Below, one piece after another: positions 5,616-6,737 of a DNA stretch of 6,737 bases; positions within the stretch are counted from its first letter, which is position 1; the number at the start of each line of letters is the position of its first letter. Below the pieces are notes generated by a model. The model was not told the origin of the DNA. It made no database searches and worked only from the letters and a program-made list of their open reading frames with translations. Source of the stretch: an uncultured Oscillospiraceae bacterium (lineage in GTDB: Bacteria; Bacillota; Clostridia; UBA1381); assembly GCA_946531785.1 (NCBI GenBank), contig CAMNAT010000121.1, positions 1 to 6,737 of the forward strand. The letters run 5' to 3'. The translations under genes and the position numbers were made by a program.

Positions 5616-6737
5616 TCATCTAAATATTTTTAAAGCATCCGCAAGAGGCTTCAGGGTTGTTTCTGCGTCGAATAAAAACGACTTTACAGTATCTGCATCT
5701 GCAATTTGCTCAGCTGTGAGCTCCGCGCTGTCACTGTATGAAACTGTGCAGCTTATCATCCTGTCGTCTTTATATGCAGCTATGATAAGCATGTTTCCGC
5801 TCTCTGCTGCCTTGACACGCACTCCGTCCGCATCAGCAAAGCTTTCTATTACATTGCCCTCACGGTCTGTAAACTCCCATATATGTTCATCTACAGTCGG
5901 CTCTTGTGTTGGTGTTGGTTCCTCTGACGGCTTTGTCGTCGGTTCCTGCGTAGGCTCCGTTGTCGGCTCCGTCATCGGTGTAGCTGTCGGCTCTGCCGTT
6001 GGCGTGGCTGTCGGCTCTGCCGTCGGTGTTGCTGTCGGCTCCGTCGTCGGCGTGGCTGTCGGCTCTGCCGTTGGTGTTGCTGTCGGCTCCGCCGGTGGCG
6101 TGGCTGTTCCGGCTTTAAAGACAATGCTGTACTTTACAGGAGCAGTCGTTCTTGTTCCGAGCGATTCATGCTGCTTTGTTGAGGTTGTGCCCAAGGTATC
6201 GGTTGCAATCGCATAAACCTCATGTGTTCCCTCTGTTGCAGAGTTCCATGTTATCTCGTACTCGTCATCACTTACCTTCTCTGCCATGCCGATCGAATTG
6301 TTATCTACAAATACCTCAACCGTTGCGATCTCATCATCATAATCTCTTGCATTTACAGTTATAACACCGGAGCTATCCGCTGTTACCTTGCGGATCATAG
6401 GAGCAAAGTTTACCGGGTCGCCAAGTTCTGTTGCCGAAACCACCTTAAACTGGTATCTGTCCGTATCCGTTCTGAACGGAGCCATAGGCAGACCCTCGCT
6501 GTTCACAAGGTTTAAGGTCGTGGTTTTGTTATCCGCACCCAGTGCCGGGCAGTCCTCCCACGCGTAGCGCACCTTAGGAGTGCCTGTAACAGATGATGTA
6601 TCGACAATTATTGTGTTATCTTTAAGCGTTACATCCGCATCAACGAAATTATTATTGTCACCTGCGATCTTAAAGCCCTTGGGCGCCGCGCCGTCCTTTG
6701 TCGTAAGACCTCCGGCAACATCCTTGAATGTGATTGT
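5616..6737 (-). CDS. C-terminal part of a second sialate O-acetylesterase-like secreted protein
   Basis: Open from the right edge to TGA at 5616-5618: 373 visible residues, start and catalytic core off-window. Residues 1-95 match the post-catalytic domain of long SASA esterases (TITFKDVAGGLTTKDGA; KVRYAWEDCPAL; LPMAPFRTDTDRYQF). They align well with the corresponding part of the neighbouring esterase, so this is a paralogue. Residues about 112-208 form a bacterial Ig-like domain (IATVEVFVDNNSIGM; HEVYAIATDTLG). Residues about 215-281 are a Pro/Thr/Glu linker with five octapeptide repeats. The last 90 residues form a small module starting HIWEFTDREGN and ending in a strand-rich piece (LIIAAYKDDRMIS, VKSFLFDAETTLKPL). 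That ending resembles the 'Y-D-x-L-x-x-V ... K-x-F-x-W-D-x-x-x-x-[LM]-K-P-L' tails of Clostridia secreted enzymes (recalled, not searched). No anchor motif is visible. A GTG at 6572 opens a shorter frame, but the frame continues upstream without a stop and the domain match crosses it, so GTG is internal. Confidence 0.85.
   Translation of the reverse strand, partial: TITFKDVAGGLTTKDGAAPKGFKIAGDNNNFVDADVTLKDNTIIVDTSSVTGTPKVRYAWEDCPALGADNKTTTLNLVNSEGLPMAPFRTDTDRYQFKVVSATELGDPVNFAPMIRKVTADSSGVITVNARDYDDEIATVEVFVDNNSIGMAEKVSDDEYEITWNSATEGTHEVYAIATDTLGTTSTKQHESLGTRTTAPVKYSIVFKAGTATPPAEPTATPTAEPTATPTTEPTATPTAEPTATPTAEPTATPMTEPTTEPTQEPTTKPSEEPTPTQEPTVDEHIWEFTDREGNVIESFADADGVRVKAAESGNMLIIAAYKDDRMISCTVSYSDSAELTAEQIADADTVKSFLFDAETTLKPLADALKIFR
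5973..6092 (-). repeat. Five tandem 24-bp repeats encoding [AT]EPTATP[TM] linker units
   Basis: Five consecutive 24-bp units encode the octapeptides of the linker between the Ig-like domain and the C-terminal module. They differ mostly at third codon positions, with two alternating versions (on the plus strand, units carry GGCGTG or GGTGTTG), which hints at growth by duplication of a 48-bp double unit. Less regular TEPTTEPTQEP-type sequence continues to about 5895. Such Pro/Thr/Glu repeats act as extended spacers in secreted enzymes. Confidence 0.85.

Noticed and set aside
5716..6216. Plus-strand frame encoding GVAVGSAVGVAVGS repeats
   Set aside because: It is the antisense reading of the Pro/Thr/Glu linker repeats and the flanking esterase domains. 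It has no credible start signal or domain.
5616..6572. GTG at 6572 as the start of a 318-residue gene
   Set aside because: The frame stays open to the right edge, and the conserved post-catalytic domain (TITFKDVAGG... through RYAW) spans this codon. No binding site precedes it.
1..6737. Search for CRISPR arrays, insertion sequences, tRNA, rRNA, dockerin or LPXTG anchor
   Set aside because: Apart from the linker repeats and the two promoter copies, no regularly spaced repeats, terminal inverted repeats, transposase or RNA gene were seen. No dockerin calcium loops or sortase motif appear in the visible protein ends.

Overview
The window looks like part of a polysaccharide- or glycan-related locus of a gut-type Clostridia (Bacillota). 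Supporting signs are strong AAAGGAGG-type ribosome binding sites, hand-counted GC near 50% in most coding DNA, Pro/Thr-rich linkers in secreted proteins, and a small YxxPxIxIxxF-type peptide of a kind common in gut Clostridia. The taxonomy is inference; no rRNA or other marker is present.

All supported genes lie on the minus strand, so transcription runs from high to low coordinates. First (5616-6737, start beyond the right edge) is the C-terminal part of a secreted sialate O-acetylesterase-like protein: post-catalytic beta domain, bacterial Ig-like domain, tandem EPTATPT-type linker and a short C-terminal module. After a hairpin (5575-5609) and a promoter-like element (5515-5568) comes a complete 1320-residue secreted enzyme (1515-5477). 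Its order is signal peptide, beta-helix-like module, Ala/Thr/Pro linker, unrecognised module, SGNH/SASA sialate O-acetylesterase core, Ig-like domain, laminin-G/concanavalin-like domain and tail. A 64-residue small protein (1302-1496) follows 18 nt later with its own strong ribosome binding site, and a hairpin terminator (1261-1297) ends the unit. A second copy of the promoter-like element (1200-1253) precedes a third secreted protein (1-1147), whose beta-helix and Pro/Thr linker run off the left edge.

The genes share parts. Genes 1 and 2 are paralogous in their post-catalytic and Ig-like domains. Genes 2 and 3 share an N-terminal 'signal peptide + beta-helix + linker' plan and an almost superimposable, ungapped 54-bp upstream element. 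This suggests a co-regulated set of modular extracellular carbohydrate-active proteins. The two most interesting points are the shared upstream element and the small peptide translationally placed behind the esterase. No mobile element, CRISPR array, tRNA or rRNA was seen. No plus-strand gene is supported.
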